Shown here: piece after piece, positions 22,495 through 23,989 of the stretch
Layout of the letters: each line of letters starts with the position of its first letter
How positions within the stretch are numbered: position 1 is the stretch's first letter
NCBI GenBank assembly: GCA_040377825.1
Contig: JBEINZ010000018.1
Location: 1-23,989 of the forward strand
Origin: JBEINZ01 sp040377825
GTDB taxonomy: Bacteria; Pseudomonadota; Alphaproteobacteria; Rhizobiales; Ancalomicrobiaceae
Direction of reading: 5' to 3'
Length of the DNA stretch: 23,989 bases
Notes under the pieces: generated by a model
The model's input: the letters and a program-made list of their open reading frames with translations, nothing else
Database searches by the model: none
Told to the model about the DNA's origin: nothing
Made by a program: the position numbers and the translations under genes

Positions 22495-23989
22495 ATGAAT
22501 TTCCTTAAGACCTATGCGCGCGCGGTCGGGCTTGTCGGGCCAGAACGCGGACTTGCGATCGGCCTTGCCGCAATGGGCATCGTGCTTGCGGGTCTGCAGT
22601 TCGCCGAGCCGATCCTGTTTGGCCGGGTGGTCGACGCGCTGACGCGCGGCGAGCCGGCCATGCCGATCGTGCTGCTTTGGGCCGGGCTCGGGTTTCTCGG
22701 CGTGATCGCCAACATTTTCATTGCCTTGCACGCCGACCGCATGGCCCATCGCCGCCGCCTCGGCGTGATGAAGCTCTATTTCGAGCACATCGTCACGCTG
22801 CCGGCCGCGTTTCACGGCGGGGAACAATCCGGCCGGCTGATCGGCGTGATGCTCACCGGCACGGACAATCTCTTCTCATTCTGGCTCGCCGTTTTTCGTG
22901 AGCATCTAACCGCCGTCGTCATGCTCTCGGCGCTGATCCCGACGGCCATTTATATGAACTGGCAAATGGGCCTCTTGATGCTGGGGCTCATGATCATCTA
23001 CGTCGCCTTGAGCGCGCTGGTCGTCCAAAAGACCCATTTCGGGCAGGAAGTCGCCTCCGCGCACCATGCGGAACTCTCTGGACGCGTCGGCGACGTGATC
23101 TCCAATGTCTCGATCGTCCAGAGCTTCGTGCGCATGGCCGAGGAAGCGCGCGCGTTGCAGGCGATCATGAGCAAGCTGATCGGCGCGCAGTTTCCCGTGC
23201 TCACCTGGTGGGCGATGACCACCGTTTTGACCCGCGCGGCGGCCACCATCACGATGGTCGCGCTCTTCGCGCTCGGCACCGCGCTGCATGCGCGCGGCGA
23301 GATCACGGTCGGCGGCATCGTCAGCTTCATCGGTTTTGCCAGCGCGCTGATCGGCCGGCTCGATCAATTGACCTTCTTTTTCTCCAATCTCGTCTTCGAG
23401 TCGGCCGCCATGCGCCAGTTCTTCGCGGTGCTCGACGAGACATCCGCGCTGCCGGAACGGCCCGGGGCGCCGGAACTGGTCGTCTCGCAAGGTCATGTAT
23501 CGTTCGAAGCCGTCACGTTCCGTTATCCGGGCTCGCGGGCCGGCATCGTCGACATCGATTTCGAGGCAAGACCGGGCGAAACGATCGCGATCGTCGGGCC
23601 GACCGGATCGGGCAAGTCGACAACGCTGGCGCTGCTGCAACGCGTGCGCGATCCCGACCAAGGGCGCATCCTGATCGACGGGCAGGACGTCCGCGCGGTT
23701 CGGCTCGATTCGCTCAGGCGGGCGATCGGCGTTGTCTTTCAGGACGCCGGCCTGTTTGATCGTTCGATCGCGGAGAACCTCAGGATCGGCAAGCCATCGG
23801 CAACCGACGACGAGATCCGCGCCGCCGCGCGCATAGCCGAGGCGGAGGACTTTGTCAATGCCAAGCCCGGCGGCTTCGATTTTCGCGTCGGAGAGCGCGG
23901 GCGCGGGCTTTCCGGCGGCGAGCGCCAGCGGCTGGCGATCGCCCGCGCGATCTTGAAGGACGCGCCGATCCTCGTGCTCGACGAGGCGA
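22495..23989 (+). CDS. ndvA: NdvA/ChvA-type cyclic glucan exporter (3' end cut by window edge)
   Basis: 498 codons of an ABC exporter half-transporter with fused membrane and ATPase domains, closest in character to NdvA/ChvA, which exports cyclic beta-1,2-glucan to the periplasm. The membrane domain spans roughly 1-310 (AEPILFGRVVDAL near 37, LGVMKLYFEHIVTLPAAFH, SFIGFASALIGRLDQL). The ATPase has Walker A GPTGSGKS at 368-375, Q-loop GVVFQDAGLFD, signature LSGGERQ at 472-478, and Walker B LVLDEA ending at the window edge. Start ATG 22495 lacks a strong ribosome site. The substrate is by family resemblance; a lipid exporter is the main alternative. Confidence 0.85.
   Translation, partial: MNFLKTYARAVGLVGPERGLAIGLAAMGIVLAGLQFAEPILFGRVVDALTRGEPAMPIVLLWAGLGFLGVIANIFIALHADRMAHRRRLGVMKLYFEHIVTLPAAFHGGEQSGRLIGVMLTGTDNLFSFWLAVFREHLTAVVMLSALIPTAIYMNWQMGLLMLGLMIIYVALSALVVQKTHFGQEVASAHHAELSGRVGDVISNVSIVQSFVRMAEEARALQAIMSKLIGAQFPVLTWWAMTTVLTRAAATITMVALFALGTALHARGEITVGGIVSFIGFASALIGRLDQLTFFFSNLVFESAAMRQFFAVLDETSALPERPGAPELVVSQGHVSFEAVTFRYPGSRAGIVDIDFEARPGETIAIVGPTGSGKSTTLALLQRVRDPDQGRILIDGQDVRAVRLDSLRRAIGVVFQDAGLFDRSIAENLRIGKPSATDDEIRAAARIAEAEDFVNAKPGGFDFRVGERGRGLSGGERQRLAIARAILKDAPILVLDEA

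Overview
The window reads as a chromosomal segment of a high-GC alphaproteobacterium, most likely of the Hyphomicrobiales (Rhizobiales). The evidence is an F0 ATP synthase cluster with paired b' and b subunits and no F1 genes attached, a two-subunit glycine decarboxylase P-protein behind a tandem glycine riboswitch, a DUF721/DciA gene beside mutY, a NdvA/ChvA-type cyclic glucan exporter, and palindromic intergenic repeats of the kind common in rhizobial genomes. The genus cannot be fixed from the sequence. The content is mostly housekeeping; I see no phage, transposase, CRISPR array, toxin-antitoxin pair or recognisable defence system.

Layout. Positions 1-1026 hold mutY (minus strand, 3' end cut by the window edge), divergent from dciA. 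dciA is followed by a Tat-exported DsbA-like oxidoreductase with a TTG start and by smc. A near-consensus promoter then drives atpI-atpB-atpE-atpF'(b')-atpF (6324-9114). The atpE-atpF' gap is long and carries two RNA hairpins and a possible 36-codon ORF. Convergent to this operon lie rnhB, a VOC-family gene and a PA0069-type radical SAM gene, all on the minus strand.

From 11702 a GT2-like glycosyltransferase faces moaB, with a compound palindromic repeat between them. Next, on the minus strand, are an S49 peptidase with a small one-helix membrane protein just downstream, and a low-complexity 100-residue protein. The operon gcvT-gcvH-gcvPA-gcvPB (minus, 19693 down to 15161) is preceded by a two-aptamer glycine riboswitch. 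It encodes the glycine cleavage proteins T, H and both halves of P, so glycine supply should set its expression; the L-protein is not here. Upstream is a lipoprotein gene.

About 1 kb without a convincing gene follows (20709-21724). It is visibly richer in A/T and holds palindromic repeats, one with a perfect 21-bp stem. The window ends with an exported protein of unknown function and the start of ndvA, before which lies a 23-bp tandem duplication.

The most unusual signals are in the non-coding or small-gene layer: two palindromic repeat families that touch stop codons, the structured atpE-atpF' spacer with its small ORF, the S49 peptidase paired with a tiny membrane protein, and a glycosyltransferase-like protein whose metal-binding DXD position is not acidic. 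None of these amounts to a clear new system; they are leads.
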